Assembly: GCA_022606135.1 (NCBI GenBank)
Contig: JABYQN010000001.1
Location: 4,340,001-4,404,000 of the forward strand
Direction of reading: 5' to 3'
Length of the DNA stretch: 64,000 nt
Source of the DNA: Fomes fomentarius
Taxonomy: Eukaryota > Basidiomycota > Agaricomycetes > Polyporales > Polyporaceae
The translations under genes were made by a program, and so were the position numbers. Of this stretch, positions 44,872 through 56,260 are shown in pieces. Below the pieces are notes generated by a model. That model worked only from the letters and a program-made list of their open reading frames with translations, was not told the origin of the DNA and ran no database searches. The number at the start of each line of letters is the position of its first letter. Positions within the stretch are counted from its first letter, which is position 1.

Positions 44872-45542
44872 TCAGCCGATCTCATGTTCCGCAAGTAACT
44901 ACATGAAGTGTGAAGCAATCAGACTCCCCATCACACACCAGCGACCTCGTCGATATGTAAGACGCACCATGTTCGGAATCCCGTTCGAGATCGGGTACAC
45001 ATGGCTGCAATTCGGGCATACCATCGCGCCTTCCTCAACGTGAATCTACACGCACACCCACCCAAGTCCCATACCTCCGTCTCAGAGAAAAAAACCCGCA
45101 ACAGCACGACACAGAGACAACGCACCTCTAGCAGCACATGGTGCAGCTTCTGCAGAAACTCGTCGTCCAGCATCTCCGGCTGCTCCGTGGGCAAGGACGT
45201 GTCACCTAGCTGCTCTCCCCCAGAAAACACGTCCAGGTCACGCACGTCAATCAACCTTCCCTCTCACCACTCGCAGCCCCCTCTGCGCTCCTTGTCGGAC
45301 AAGCAGAGGCGGTGGAACGAAAACAGAATTGAGAATTGGGGAAGAAGGGGAAGACACACCTGACGCGCGGCATCGACGAGGGCAGGCCATTCGATGCGAG
45401 GGAGGAAGCCGCGGAGGAAGTCCGCGTTGAACTCGGCGTCCCGGAGCTCGACGGCGACGTCTTGGAAGCGTAGCGGGAAATTGTTGGACGTGCAGCCTTT
45501 GGCGTGGCACGCGAGGAGGTTGTGTGTGATTAGGCGGACCAT
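44872..45542 (-). CDS. TRM112: Methyltransferase activator subunit TRM112
   Basis: TRM112 is a small zinc-binding partner that stabilises and activates several methyltransferases acting on tRNA, rRNA and release factor eRF1. The start at 45540-45542 gives MVRLITHNLLACHAKGCTSN followed by NFPLRFQDVAVELRDAEFN and LRGFLPRIEWPALVDAARQ. Exon 2 gives LGDTSLPTEQPEMLDDEFLQ and KLHHVLLE. Exon 3 gives IHVEEGAMVCPNCSHVYPIS and NGIPNM, and exon 4 gives LLAEHEIG with TGA at 44872-44874. All four exons join in phase. The CPNC pair and the early Cys residues are the expected zinc ligands. Length of about 125 residues matches the family. The last exon is only nine codons long and easily missed. Confidence 0.93.
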
Positions 45543-45649
45543 TGTGGCGGCAAAGTCGGTCGAGAAGATGGGAGAAAACCTGCAAGAGCGGATTTAGAAC
45601 GGGGTCATACATTCACATGTAGTACACGTCTACTGCCTAGTAACGGCAT

Positions 45650-45721
45650 TCCGATATGGTGTAGTGGCTAACATTATCGCCTCTCACGCGATAGCCCGGG
45701 GTTCGATTCCCCGTGTCGGAA
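45650..45721 (+). tRNA. tRNA-Glu (anticodon CTC)
   Basis: A full cloverleaf with acceptor TCCGATA/TGTCGGA, anticodon loop CTCTCAC and T loop GTTCGAT. There is no intron. It is identical over 72 bases to the minus-strand copy at 30423-30494. Confidence 0.95.
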
Positions 45722-46229
45722 TAATAGGTGATAGATGCCTTTTTTAAGGCTACATATGTTTTGACATTGCTGAGACTCAGTGAAGCTCCACCGAAGTGTC
45801 TAGTGATTTGCACCGTTTTCGATAGTTTCACAACAGAATAGGGATCTGGCCAAAACGCCTAGTCTCGACGCATGAAGACATTCACAATTCCTTTACTACG
45901 CCACTACTGTTGTGAGTATGGTGTTTGGAATCTTTTCCGCGTCTCAGGGGAAGATGTATAGGAAAATATTTGCACGTCACGTTCGATTGGTCAGAAGGAG
46001 TTATACTTACTCACTACTTATGCCGAATTCAATGTGGATCGGGTCTGACATACCACGCATGCTTTCACGGATAGAACACAGTGTCAATGCGCTTTCACCG
46101 GCTTAGGACCAGTATCTCTGCCAGAACCATCCTAAAAAGTTTGTACTAGTGTACACATCTCCACCACCCCGCTTTCGTTTTGGTTTTGAGAATCATTTCC
46201 ACTCCCGCCGGGTTACCTTGCCTTGGGTC
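45722..46229. other. Intergenic region after tRNA-Glu
   Basis: Short AT-richer frames only; nothing was recognised before the fungalysin stop. Confidence 0.4.
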
Positions 46230-48859
46230 TCAACAACCTGCAGGGACGGTCGAGTCGTCGTTGTGGTTCGCGGCGTTGACGCCGAGCCCACGCGAGGCAA
46301 ACGCGGTCCAGAGCGTGCAGCGATTCGCGCCGTTGAAGCGGTTCGCGTCGGCTTGGATGATTGCGTCGCGCGCAGTCAGGACTGCCAAGAACGAATGTCA
46401 GCATACCCCGGGCAGATTATGCGAGGGCAGGGCAGGGCAACGTACATGTCGGGTTGCATGGCTGGAGGAGGAAGGCGTCGAGGAAGAGGTGGAGGAAGAC
46501 AGTGTTGCCGCCGGTCGTCCTGATGAGCATTGCGAGGTCAGTGTTGAGGATGGTTGCCACTAGTACTGTGACGACGGAGCAACGGGAATAGACTCACGCC
46601 GGATCAGTGTGCGCGGTCGCGGAGAAGCCGTGCACTCCGACAAGCCCGGCATACACATTGTGGAGCAGATTGGCCCAGACCTCGCCGATGTCTGTCGTCC
46701 CGGTAGTAAGCATCAAATGTGAGAGTAGTTTTGCGGTCAGCAAGCACACGCACTATGAACCTCGTTGAGGGTCTTCAAGCTAGAGTACCTTAGAGGGTTC
46801 GTCTGTCTGATACAACATTCAACCCGAGTCAGTAAGTGCGACGGATCGCGTTGTTGTTCTCATACTCACGCGTTAGTCGAGTACGGGTGGCTACGGATGC
46901 CGGCAGTGTTGTTTTCGACGTACTGGCCGAGGACATAGTCGACGATGGTCGCACTCTTCTGCTCGGTCCACCTGTCCGGATGTTGTCAAACTTGGACGTA
47001 TCGGGTGGACACTTTTTGCGACTTACTCGGCGAACGCATCCGACCAGCCCTCGCCCATACCGCCGGCCTCGAGCGTCTGGAGGCACCTACATCAAGGTAA
47101 TCAGATCAGCCCATGAGAAGGGGTGTGGTGATGCGTTGAGACAAACCGTCCAGTTCCGCCACCGGTCATGCGGTTGCTGATACCGTGCGTGTTCTCGTGG
47201 GTGACAATGTCGTTCTCCAGAGCACCGTCCCGGAGGGGGTTCGTGACGTCGAACAGGAACATGCGCATGCGTCCGGACTGGCCACTGTTCGACATATCAC
47301 CATTAGAGTGGCCCCAATGCAACACAGCGCGGATTCAAACTCACTCGGGTGGAGTAGCGAAGTCAGCTGCAGACGTTCAATCAGCGTTACATGTCCATTC
47401 ATATCATTATGTCCGCGCATAGACCCACCATTGTTACGTCCAGCGGTATCCTGCACCGAGATCGTCACGCGGTCGTTGCCCTGGGCGCCGTGGCCGAAGT
47501 TGTTCTGCTGGAAGTTGAACGTGGTCTCGGTGAAGCCGTACACAAACGAGATATCGTGCACGGTGTTGACGATATAGAACGCGTTCGTGCGTGCCGCGTC
47601 GACGTTCACGGCCACTGTCGGCGACTGGTTCGGGTCCTGGGTGAAGATGAACTGGCCCGACGCAGACTGGCTCGTCAGGTTCGTCTGCGCGCCCTTGAAC
47701 GCGATTGCATTGTTCCCGCTGTGATCATCCGTTTCATCAGTCCCGGGCTGCTCATGTGCCAACTATGCAGTATGGGGAAACGGCGGACGCACGAAGTAGT
47801 GGTAGTCGTCGTCGTGCCGTCACTGTGCCAGCCGTCGGGAGAAGCAACAGGGTTCTGAGGGTCCGTGAGATTCTCGAAGCCCTCCGGCAGCGTCTCCTTA
47901 GTGATGGGAAGGACGCGGTACTACGGCGCCGTAGTCGTAAGTGCCCGCTCAGACTCAGCTGACCGTCGCCGCGGAGAAGCACGCTCACCGTGATTTTCGT
48001 AACGAAGTCGGTGAGCTGGACAAGCTCACCGGTGTGCGCGTCGATGAACGCCTCGACCCACGCGCCCGTCTCGTCGTCCTCGACCTGCATGACGTGTGTC
48101 AACGCGAGTGAGCCGTCCTGCTTCGCGACGAACTCGAGCGTCGCCGGGTGCTGGTTGAACTTGCCCGAGAGCGCGCTCTCGGCCTTCGCAATCGCCTGCT
48201 CGAGGGTGAGGGACGGAGTCGAGTTGGGGATCTTGGCTGTAGCGCAGGTCAGTACTGATGCGATGCGTAGCGACCAGGCAGCGACGCACTCGGCTTGACG
48301 AACGAGGACCCGAACGAGACGACCTTGTTCGCTTTATTGAAGGCGACGTTGGCGACAGCGTTCGCAACGGGTATACCATTCTGCACGACGAACGTCTCGG
48401 TAAGCCGTGCGGCAACACAAGTGGGAATGAAGCTGTTTACAATCTGCTGCCTCACGAATGCGTGGTGGCCGACGTCGGTGGCGGCCGATGTCCTGAAACC
48501 GACCGCATCGGAGTTGAGGTTGAGGCGGGACTGGATGAAGGACACCGTCGCGTCTTCCACGTTGAACTCATCCCGCGCAGCGAGCGGGTGGTCAACGCCG
48601 TCCACACCAAACGTCTAGAAGGTTGACAATACGGTTCATCAGCATATCAGCATTCATCACGAACACTAATAAGCGGAAGGACATTGCGCACCTCGAACGA
48701 GGACTCAGGGTGGAAGCTCTCGACGACGAGCCCGGGGCTGATCTCGCGTCTCTGGACGGTGGTGTGCTTCAAGCTGCCCAAAAAGGGCGCAGCCGAAGCA
48801 GCGGTCGCGCAAACGACCGCAAGGAAGACGGAGCGGAAGAAGGTGCCGGAGAGCTTCAT
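46230..48859 (-). CDS. Fungalysin-type extracellular metalloprotease (peptidase M36)
   Basis: Fungalysins are secreted zinc proteases made as pre-pro-enzymes. The start at 48857-48859 gives a signal peptide (MKLSGTFFRSVFLAVVCATA). The propeptide follows with an FTP region (ESFHPESSFE; FIQSRLNLNSDAVGFR) and a PepSY-like part (LEQAIAKAESALSGKFNQHP; WVEAFIDAHTGELVQLTDFV). The catalytic domain has NAFYIVNTVHDISFVYGF, then NDIVTHENTHGISNRMTGGG, where HENTH is the HExxH zinc helix, and GGMGEGWSDAFAEW, which carries the third ligand Glu. The C-terminus reads ADANRFNGANRCTLWTAFAS to VPAGC, stopping at TGA 46230-46232. About nine introns are implied, several in the catalytic part. Total length of about 600 residues is normal. 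The role is probably external protein breakdown for nutrition. Confidence 0.92.
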
Positions 48860-50505
48860 GTCTGAGTGTCGTTACGAGTCCGGAGAGCGTGAAGAGGGAC
48901 GTCTGCTCGAGAGCGTCTGGTCGCCTGGTGTGTCCCGTATCTCCGTCGTTCTTCTTGTACTCGGGCTCAGACGCGCTCGAAGTGGCCGATAGGGACCGTC
49001 GCTGTTGTCCGTGACAGGGATTCCGATGGCGAGTGCATGTCCCGCATGGCCCTCTCGGTGTGCCTGGGAACGCAGCAAGTACTTCTCCAAGGCTAGGTTG
49101 TTGTGTCCCTGCATTCATCTGCCGACTGCGAAGATGAGTAGATACAAGCGCTGTACGTGCTCGGAGGATCCTACGACTGTGGGAGTATCCTGCGTGGGTT
49201 CGGCTTCTCCCAAGGATCATGCGGGCAGACCCTGGTAAACGAAGTCCTAGGACACACCTTCCATGGGTCTTCGCTGCATACGGAGGCAATACCGCAGGTG
49301 GAACGTCGCAACCAGCGTCGATATCGGGACAGTTGGACACTTAGTGGCGGATGCCTGGGCATAGCAAACGACGAGCACGCTTGGCGACCTATTGTTGGAT
49401 AGACACACCAAGAATATACTTGAAATAACCAAGGGCGTGAGATTGCAGCGCGTGCAAGGGCAGTGCGCATGGAGGCTGTGAGACGGGAGTGAATCCGCGT
49501 TCCAGCGTTGATAGGTAATGCCTGCGTCGTTCAATGGTCTGAGGACAGCATCAAAATACGTCCGGACGCGGAGTACCAAGCCCCGCTGTGAGTGACAGAG
49601 CCAGGGGTGGTGATAGGTGGCCGGAACTACGTTGATTGTGTCTGCGCGACGTCCAAAGAAACATAGGGCCACGAGGGCACGCTTCGCTTCTGTGCGGCCT
49701 CGAGCACAAGAGAAGGTCGCGAGACCGGTCCCACGTTCGCCAGGCGCTGATAGTTGATTGTGCGAAGTAAGTGATACTTCTCTGAGCGACAGAAAGTGCG
49801 TGTCATTCAGTTCGTTGCTTACACGGCCACAAGGGAATACGAACCGCGAAAAAACAAATACCGGATCATGAGAGCGAACCACCATTATAGCATTGAGAGC
49901 ACATACCCATGCATGGAGCTCGCCATACTTCTACCCAGGGATAGAATTGATTGATATCTTGCATATAGCGAGCGAGACCCGCGCCGGAGAGGAGCTGCAG
50001 CGGGCTGCGGTACGGTTGGTGGTTGGACGCACAGTTTAGCGCCGTGGGATGACTCCCTGGCACTGCCACCCACGGCTTACACATCCGAAGTTCTCCGGTC
50101 CAGTAAGTTGAAGTTACTTACCCCATCGGCCTACAGCTACCAAGGTCAGAGTCTTCGTGCTCTCAGAGAACGTACAAAGACGAAGTGCTTACTCAAAAGT
50201 CGCCTAAGACTAGGAAAGCTGACAACTTGCCAGTGACGGCCTGACCGGACGTCGCTCCGAGTCTGTCTCGAATCCGGCGTAGTGTGAAAGTGCAAAAGTG
50301 AGTACTGCATCGGTCGTGAGGATGCTAATCGCGGCGAAGGCAATCGAGGATTCTTCGACATATGTGGGCGCATATGGGTCCTCATACAGTCCTCACCGTG
50401 ACGTCCACACGTGTTACATTGATTGGCCAGGCCACTTTGGCAAAAGCACTTCGAGTTGGTGCTGATAACTTTTCTGTTGCAGAACGCATCAGTAGGTCAG
50501 CAGGT
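48860..50505. other. About 1.6 kb upstream of fungalysin and ARH1
   Basis: No gene was recognised. A 212-codon minus-strand open frame at 49247-49885 has a Cys/Arg/Ser/His-rich composition and no motif, and probably is not coding. The region should hold both divergent promoters. Confidence 0.35.
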
Positions 50506-52078
50506 ATGGCGCCTCTGAAACTCGCAATCATCGGTGCAGGGCCGTCCTCTTTCTACGTCGCCTCACGCCTGCTGTCGCTGCTACCTCAATCGAGCGCCCA
50601 CGCGTCTTCCCTCAAAATCCATCTCTATGATCGCCTCTGGGCACCTTACGGTCTTGTGAGGTATGGGGTAGCGCCAGACCATCCCGAAGTCAAGGTCAGT
50701 GCATTTGAACAGCTCAATGCTTGACATTCTGGTCAAGCCTTTCCGACTATAGAATTGCACCCACAAGTTCGACGAGGCCGCTACCGACCCACGTCTTCGG
50801 TTCTTCGGGAACATCAACGTTGGGACCCCTACACCTATCCCGCACGCGCTGCCCATCTCGCTGCAAGCACTACTTACCTACTACACGCACATCCTCTTCT
50901 CTACCGGATGCACGGTCCCTATCCTACACCCGGCCCTCCCTCCGTCGCAGTACTGCGTCCCCGCACTATCCATGGTGCACTGGTACACTCAACATCCGTC
51001 AAGGCCACCACCACCGCGACTCGAGCGCACGTCGCATGTAACGCTGATCGGCCAGGGCAACGTCTCCCTCGACGTAGCACGCATGCTGCTCACCCCCCCA
51101 GACATTCTCGCCAAGTACGACGTCCCCACCACAGTCCTCGACGTCCTCCGTCGCTCCGCCGTCCAGCACGTCTCGATCGTCGGCCGGCGCGGCCCGCTGC
51201 AGGCTGCCTTCACCACCAAGGAGCTGCGCGAGATGATGAACCTGCCCGACGCGTCCATGGTCCCGCTCGACCCCGCGCTCCTCGTGTCGGCCGAGAACTC
51301 CGGCACGCTCACCCGCCAGCAGTCCCGGATGCGCCAGCTGCTCCAAAAGGGCTCGAAGAACACGTTCGGGACGACGAAGAAGACCTGGTCGCTCGACTTC
51401 TTCCGCTCGCCCACCGGCCTCGCGGCCCCCACCAACCCAACCTCCGCCGACTCGCACGCGCAGCTGACGCTCGCGCACACGACGCTCGACCCCTCCTCCT
51501 CCCGCGCGGTGCCCACCGGCGAGAGCTCGACGTTGTCCACAGACCTCGTCATCACCTCCCTCGGGCACCGCGCCGAGCCGTCCACGCCCTGGTACGACCC
51601 CGCGCTGGGCCACCTGCGCACCGTCGGCCCCGGGCGGGTCGTAGACTCTGACGGGCGGGTGGTGCGGAACGTCTACGCGAGCGGCTGGGCGGCGATGGGT
51701 GCGCGGGGCGTGCTCGCGAGCACGATGATGGACGCATACGCTGTCGCCGACACGATCCTGCGCGACCACTTCCCTGCTGGGCCAGGGGAGGACGTGCAGA
51801 CTACGCCTGGGGGCGGCGCGGAGCCGGCCGCGGACGCACTCAAGGCGGCGAAGGCGCGCATGGTGGAGGTGCTGCTCCCGAAGGAGGTGGATCTGGATGC
51901 GGTCCCGCCTGAGGTTGAGGCTGGTTTGGAGGAGGGACAGGTGACGACTTTCGAGGATTGGAAGGCCCTGGATGAGGTGGAAGTTGGGAGGGGCAAACCG
52001 TTGGGGAAGGAGCGTGAGCGGATGGGGTGGGAGGAGGCACACGAGTTCCTGTCGGCGCTCAGGGATCGGAGAGAATGA
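50506..52078 (+). CDS. ARH1: Adrenodoxin (ferredoxin) reductase, mitochondrial
   Basis: This FAD enzyme passes electrons from NADPH to mitochondrial ferredoxin for Fe-S cluster and heme A synthesis. The N-terminal FAD fold is clear (LKLAIIGAGPSSFYVASRLL, with GxGxxxF-type loop), followed by LYDRLWAPYGLVRYGVAPDH. One intron (50696-50753) leads to THKFDEAATDPRLRFFGNIN. The NADP region has VTLIGQGNVSLDVARMLLT and VQHVSIVGRRGPLQAAFTTK with KELREM. The C-terminal FAD motif is NVYASGWAAMGARGVLASTM. It ends at TGA 52076-52078. The ATG at 50506 leaves no presequence. The same frame stays open upstream to ATG codons at 50374 and 50362, adding a segment with basic residues (TLAKALRVGADNFSVAERIS) that could target mitochondria, so the true start may be upstream. 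Confidence 0.92.
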
Positions 52079-52508
52079 GTTTGCTCTTGATCATTGCTCG
52101 TACACGACTACTACCGCTAGCCTACCACTGGCACACTCCCAACTCATAGACATCATACATCATTCTCGAGACGGCTATAGACCTCGGAGTGGTCGACCTC
52201 TCATCGGATGGCAAGACCGGCCCCCAGCTGGTTAAGCAGGTCTGGCTATAAGACTAGCCATGATGGTCGTACGTTTGTCACCTCGCCCCATTATGCATCA
52301 CCCGTTCTTTTGAGGACCCGAGTGTCTTTCCTTGGGCCACGCGTATGTTCTGTCCTGCCACACCCCATTGCCACTGCTTACTTTGTTTCGGATATCCGAG
52401 TCCGAGCTCGGAAGGGAGGCGTGTTCAACACGTGCACAATACCTTGTCCACATATGTACTGGTGCTCATAGTACCAGTGCCTTGGCGGATAGCGAGGAGT
52501 ACTCCATA
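52079..52508. other. Intergenic region between ARH1 and a MITE
   Basis: No gene recognised; it holds the ARH1 3' end and the left flank of the inverted-repeat element. Confidence 0.4.
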
Positions 52509-52918
52509 CAGTCGACTCCATCTTATCCCATACACGTCAAAACCCATAACCTGTCAAAACCCATGGAAAATCTTGCATCTCGAGTTCGTATGCAGGGAAA
52601 ATCCCATGATCCTGTCATACCCCATGACCCATACCATTCTGATCAAGGGGGTAAAACCCATAGAAAACCATCACATGACTGGATTCCCGAAAAGATTTGG
52701 TCCATAAGGTTGTCCTGTGATGGTCTTCTTGGGTCCCCCTGCACATCAAAATATGAATGAAGGTGTATCAGGCCGTGCCGATACTCACACAATGTATAGG
52801 AGGGTCGAACAGGCCTGCCTTGGCGCTCAGTGAGCACTGATTGAGCGCCCTGACAGACGCCCATAACTTATAATTTTGGCTGCATCTCAAGGGGTATGGG
52901 ATAAGAGGGAGTCGACTG
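52509..52918. mobile_element. Tc1/mariner-type MITE (410 bases)
   Basis: The element has terminal inverted repeats of about 28 bases: the left end starts CAGTCGACTCCATCTTATCC and the right end, read in reverse complement, starts CAGTCGACTCCCTCTTATCC, both then continuing CATAC. It is flanked by TA on each side (52507-52508 and 52919-52920), the target duplication typical of Tc1/mariner insertion. No transposase reading frame is present, so it would depend on an enzyme made elsewhere. Its left half repeats the motif AAAACCCAT several times (about 52538, 52557 and 52650). No gene is interrupted. Confidence 0.82.
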
Positions 52919-52920
52919 TA

Positions 52921-54032
52921 CCAAGCCGCGGAGTTCTACTAGTATGTGGTGGTTGAAATCAAAAACCATGCTCATAAATAGTATTGGCGAGGCGAGAGAA
53001 TACGCCGTACGTATAATAATATACGTATACTTACAATGCACGCTTGAACGCATGACCCCCGATTTGCAGCTCATATGCATGGATGCATGATGATGACGCA
53101 AGGGCGACTACTACTATGCATACGTAACTACGCAGACTCGGACACTCACCCGTGCTAGGATGCTTTGGGACCGACTTGGTTTCGTTTTCGTCGCTGATAA
53201 TCTCACCCTGTTTTTTATCCCGGTCATGACCAGCTGGGTACGACACTACAGAGTCCTAAAATGTAAGCTACAAAAAATGTCAGGGAAACAGGGGGGCACC
53301 CTCGCTGATGCCAAGGTTCGTGAATATAGCACAGCCCTGCGCCGCGACGAGGTACTTATGTTTAGCTGGAGTACTTATCTCGCAGGATAGAATCACTGGT
53401 CGTATGGACCTGAGACTCTAGAGGTATGAAGAAGCACCTTTGATTTGGACTGAAGCCTCCGTGTATGAAGATAAATATTATGCACTATATGGAGATCCGC
53501 CACCACTGATCGAGACTTCCACAGGCAAGTACTTCTAACTTCCGCACATCATACAGTGTTCGTGTTACCCGGTACACATCATGCAAAGCCGTAGAGCAAG
53601 CTCACGTTCAAGGGGAATCAAGATGACAGGCCTCGAGGCCAGAGGCCTGAGGCCTTGAGGACTCTGAGGGATCAAGTCAGTCCGTGCAAAGTCCGTGTAT
53701 CATCAAGGACTGACAGTTGGGCTGACATATTCTGACATATCTCTCAGAAGTCGGAAATAAGTATGTACCCTGAATGTTTGAAGAGACTTGGCCGGAGAGC
53801 GGACTGCGTGATGATGACGCTGCCTGCCAGCCAACTGCGAGCCAAGGGCAACCCACGCTGCCCGGATATACTATACGAGCCCAGGCACTCTCAAAATAGC
53901 TGCGCGCAGCATCAAACACACTCACTTCATGAACTTCTTTCCACTCCCATCCACACCATACATTTCTCCAGTCCTGAAGCTTGAGGCCTAAGACTTGAAC
54001 GCGATATCCACACTAGACGAACGGCCCTCATC
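52921..54032. other. Intergenic region between MITE and glycosidase
   Basis: No gene was recognised. Around 53625-53660 there is a cluster of AGGCCT palindromes, including GGCCTCGAGGCC. A TATA-like stretch (GGATATACTATAC) lies near 53865. Confidence 0.4.
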
Positions 54033-55789
54033 ATGGTGAAGCGCTCTGCGAGCTTGCTAGCCGCCGGCTTTCTCCTCCTCGCGACGTCATCGCGCGCACA
54101 GAACCTGACTAGCGACCAGCTCGACGGCGTGAGGGCGCGTCTTGCCCAGGGCGCGACACACAGGTATTTCTAATTCTTCCCAGTCCCCCCTCCCTCCCTC
54201 CCTCCCGCGAAGCGACCACAGAAATATACTCACAGCAGTCTGGACATGGTACAAGCTGGGAGATCGGCACCCGCGCACAAGCCCTGCTCGAATATGACAC
54301 CCCGACGTACTCCGTGCTCAACGACTCCTCCCTCCCGCCCTCGACAGGCCAGGGCCCGTCTTCCCTCGACGAGGTCATCTCCATCGCCCGCGAGGTCGTC
54401 AAGAACCGCACGAGTGCGGACGTCGATGGCCCGCAGCCGCTGATGGACGCGAACGGCGGCGCCGCAGGGGACCCTCCGAGCATCGGCGTAGCTGTGCTCT
54501 TGGCAAACTGGACGGGGGCGGGCGCGCAGGACAATCTGGACTATGCGGGGGCCGCGAAGGACCAGCTGGAGTTCTTGCTGGAGAAGGTGCCCAGGACGGA
54601 CGATGGGGCGATATCCCATCGGAACGAAGAGGTCCAGCTGTGGTGCGTGTCCCATGCTCTGTCCTGCTCTTCGTTCGCGATACGCGACGCTGGGGAGGCA
54701 TCCCTCTTCCCTAATCTAGCTGGAAGATATCGACGGCGCCGGTGCGCTTGTTGCAACCCGAGAGCTGACGCAAATTTCCCGTCGTACATAGGTCGGACTT
54801 TGTCTACATGGTGCCGCCTTTCCTCGCCTACTACGGCGTCCTCACGGAGAACCAAACCCTCGTCCAAGAAGCGTACGACCAATGTCGATTGTACCGGAAA
54901 TACTTGGTTGACGACGATGCAGGCGGGATGTGGAAACACATCGCGCTGGGCAAGAATGAGGACGACGGGCACTGGACGACCGGTGGGTCTTGAGCGGCTT
55001 AGCTTCCAGGGACACCGCGAGACTAATTGAATGATGCACGACTCAGGTAACGGATGGGCCGCGGCGGGAATGCTGCGCGTGCTCGGCACGATACAGCACT
55101 CCCAGTTCTCCAGCAGTATGAAGAACCAGGCAAAGGACCTTGCGAACTGGGTCAGCGAGATCCACAACGGCGTCTACTCTCACATCGTCAGTCCACTTCG
55201 TTTACGTGCTCTGCTCTCTGCACCCTCAGACGCCTGACTGACCATGTATGCTATATGCATCTTGCAGCAAACGACAGGCCTGTTCACAAACTACGCCGAC
55301 GACGACTCGACGTTTGATGACGCCGCGGGCACCGCCATCCTTGCCAGCACCGTCTACCGCCTCGCGCTCCTCTCAGGCATCCACACACACCTCCCCCTCG
55401 CAGAAAAGAGCCGCTCCGCCCTCTCCGCCCCTTCCTCCTCCTCCTCCTCCTCCTCCTCCTCCTCCTCCTCCTCCTCCTCCTCCTCCTCCTCCTCCTCTTC
55501 CTCGCCTTCTGGCTCCTCGACAAGCACCGCACCCGCGTCCTCGTCGACCGCCGCCTCGCTCGCGCACTTCACGTCGGACATGTGGCTCACGCCCGTCGTG
55601 AACCCGAACAACATCGGGAACGAGGGCGAGCACAGCCCCGAGGGCCAGGCGTTCGTCGTCGAGATGTACGCCGCGTGGCGCGACTGGGTCGCCGTCGGTG
55701 CCCCCGGCGCGAACGCTGCTGTGCATTTGCATGCTGCACTCGGGCACGCTGTCTTGGTCATCGTGCTCGCTTCGGTGCTGGTCTTCTGA
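54033..55789 (+). CDS. Secreted six-hairpin glycosidase-like protein (GH88/GH105-like)
   Basis: The ATG at 54033 gives a signal peptide (MVKRSASLLAAGFLLLATSS). An (alpha/alpha)6 barrel follows, with motifs I recognise from basidiomycete six-hairpin glycosidases: WEIGTRAQALLEYDTPTYSV, GDPPSIGVAVLLANWTGAG, DDGAISHRNEEVQLWSDFVY, MVPPFLAYYGVLTENQTLVQ, GNGWAAAGMLRVLGTIQHS and FDDAAGTAILASTVYRLALL. Relatives remove unsaturated uronic acids from pectin fragments; substrate and activity here are not proven. Five short introns are needed. Late in the protein a run of about 26 serines, encoded by (TCC)n, interrupts the domain before WLTPVVNPNNIGNEGEHSPE. The C-terminus is hydrophobic (ALGHAVLVIVLASVLVF), suggesting a GPI signal, so the protein may be held at the cell surface. 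The stop is TGA 55787-55789. Confidence 0.85.
55433..55497. repeat. Coding trinucleotide repeat (TCC)n
   Basis: About 21 tandem TCC units in frame encode a poly-serine run in the glycosidase gene. Confidence 0.95.
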
Positions 55790-56260
55790 GACTTGTGTGC
55801 GAGAGCGAGAGGTGGGCTTGGAGCGGTGAGAGGAATATCATTATCGGACTTTTCTTGGAGGAAATAGTAAACCAGAGATATACCCTGGGGACATTGTCAG
55901 ACATGACGTGACGTTCAAGCTGTAGACGCAATGGACATCCCATGCTGCATCGATTCTGGGTTTGTAGGCTGTGTCTGTGTGTCTGTGCTACTGTTACTGT
56001 TACTATTACTGCTACATTCCTGCCGTCTTCGCCCTGCTGCTTTCGCTTTCTGACCTGTCCCCATACTAGTGTACCCTACCACGGCCACTTCTAATACACA
56101 CGCATACCACGAACCATGAGAGCGACCAAAGATGGGAGTTAGGATGGATGGGAAGGCACTAGGGACGGGAACTAGAAAGCCAGCGCGGATCAACCGACCT
56201 CTGTACACGATCGTGCAACACACAACTAGAGTATCATGAACTTGGGACGCATAGGCCCTA
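55790..56260. other. Convergent 3' region of glycosidase and AT-hook genes
   Basis: No gene was recognised between the two facing stops. Confidence 0.45.

Noticed and set aside
8200..46100. Functional coupling of BUD32, TRM112 and the tRNA-Glu genes as a tRNA-modification cluster
   Set aside because: The genes are more than 30 kb apart with unrelated genes between them, and fungal gene order gives no support for a cluster.
49247..49885. 212-codon minus-strand open frame upstream of fungalysin
   Set aside because: Length is notable, but composition is Cys/Arg/Ser/His-rich, there are no domain motifs, and no plausible partner exons were seen.
50999..52042. 347-codon minus-strand open frame
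   Set aside because: It is antisense to the clearly coding ARH1 gene; its Arg/His/Leu-rich composition is a shadow of GC-rich codons.
53625..53660. Cluster of AGGCCT/GGCCTCGAGGCC palindromes
   Set aside because: Short and GC-biased, with no inverted-repeat element, target duplication or gene context; likely chance.
55284..55761. Poly-Arg, poly-Glu and poly-Gly minus-strand frames
   Set aside because: They are the antisense readings of the (TCC)n repeat in the glycosidase gene.
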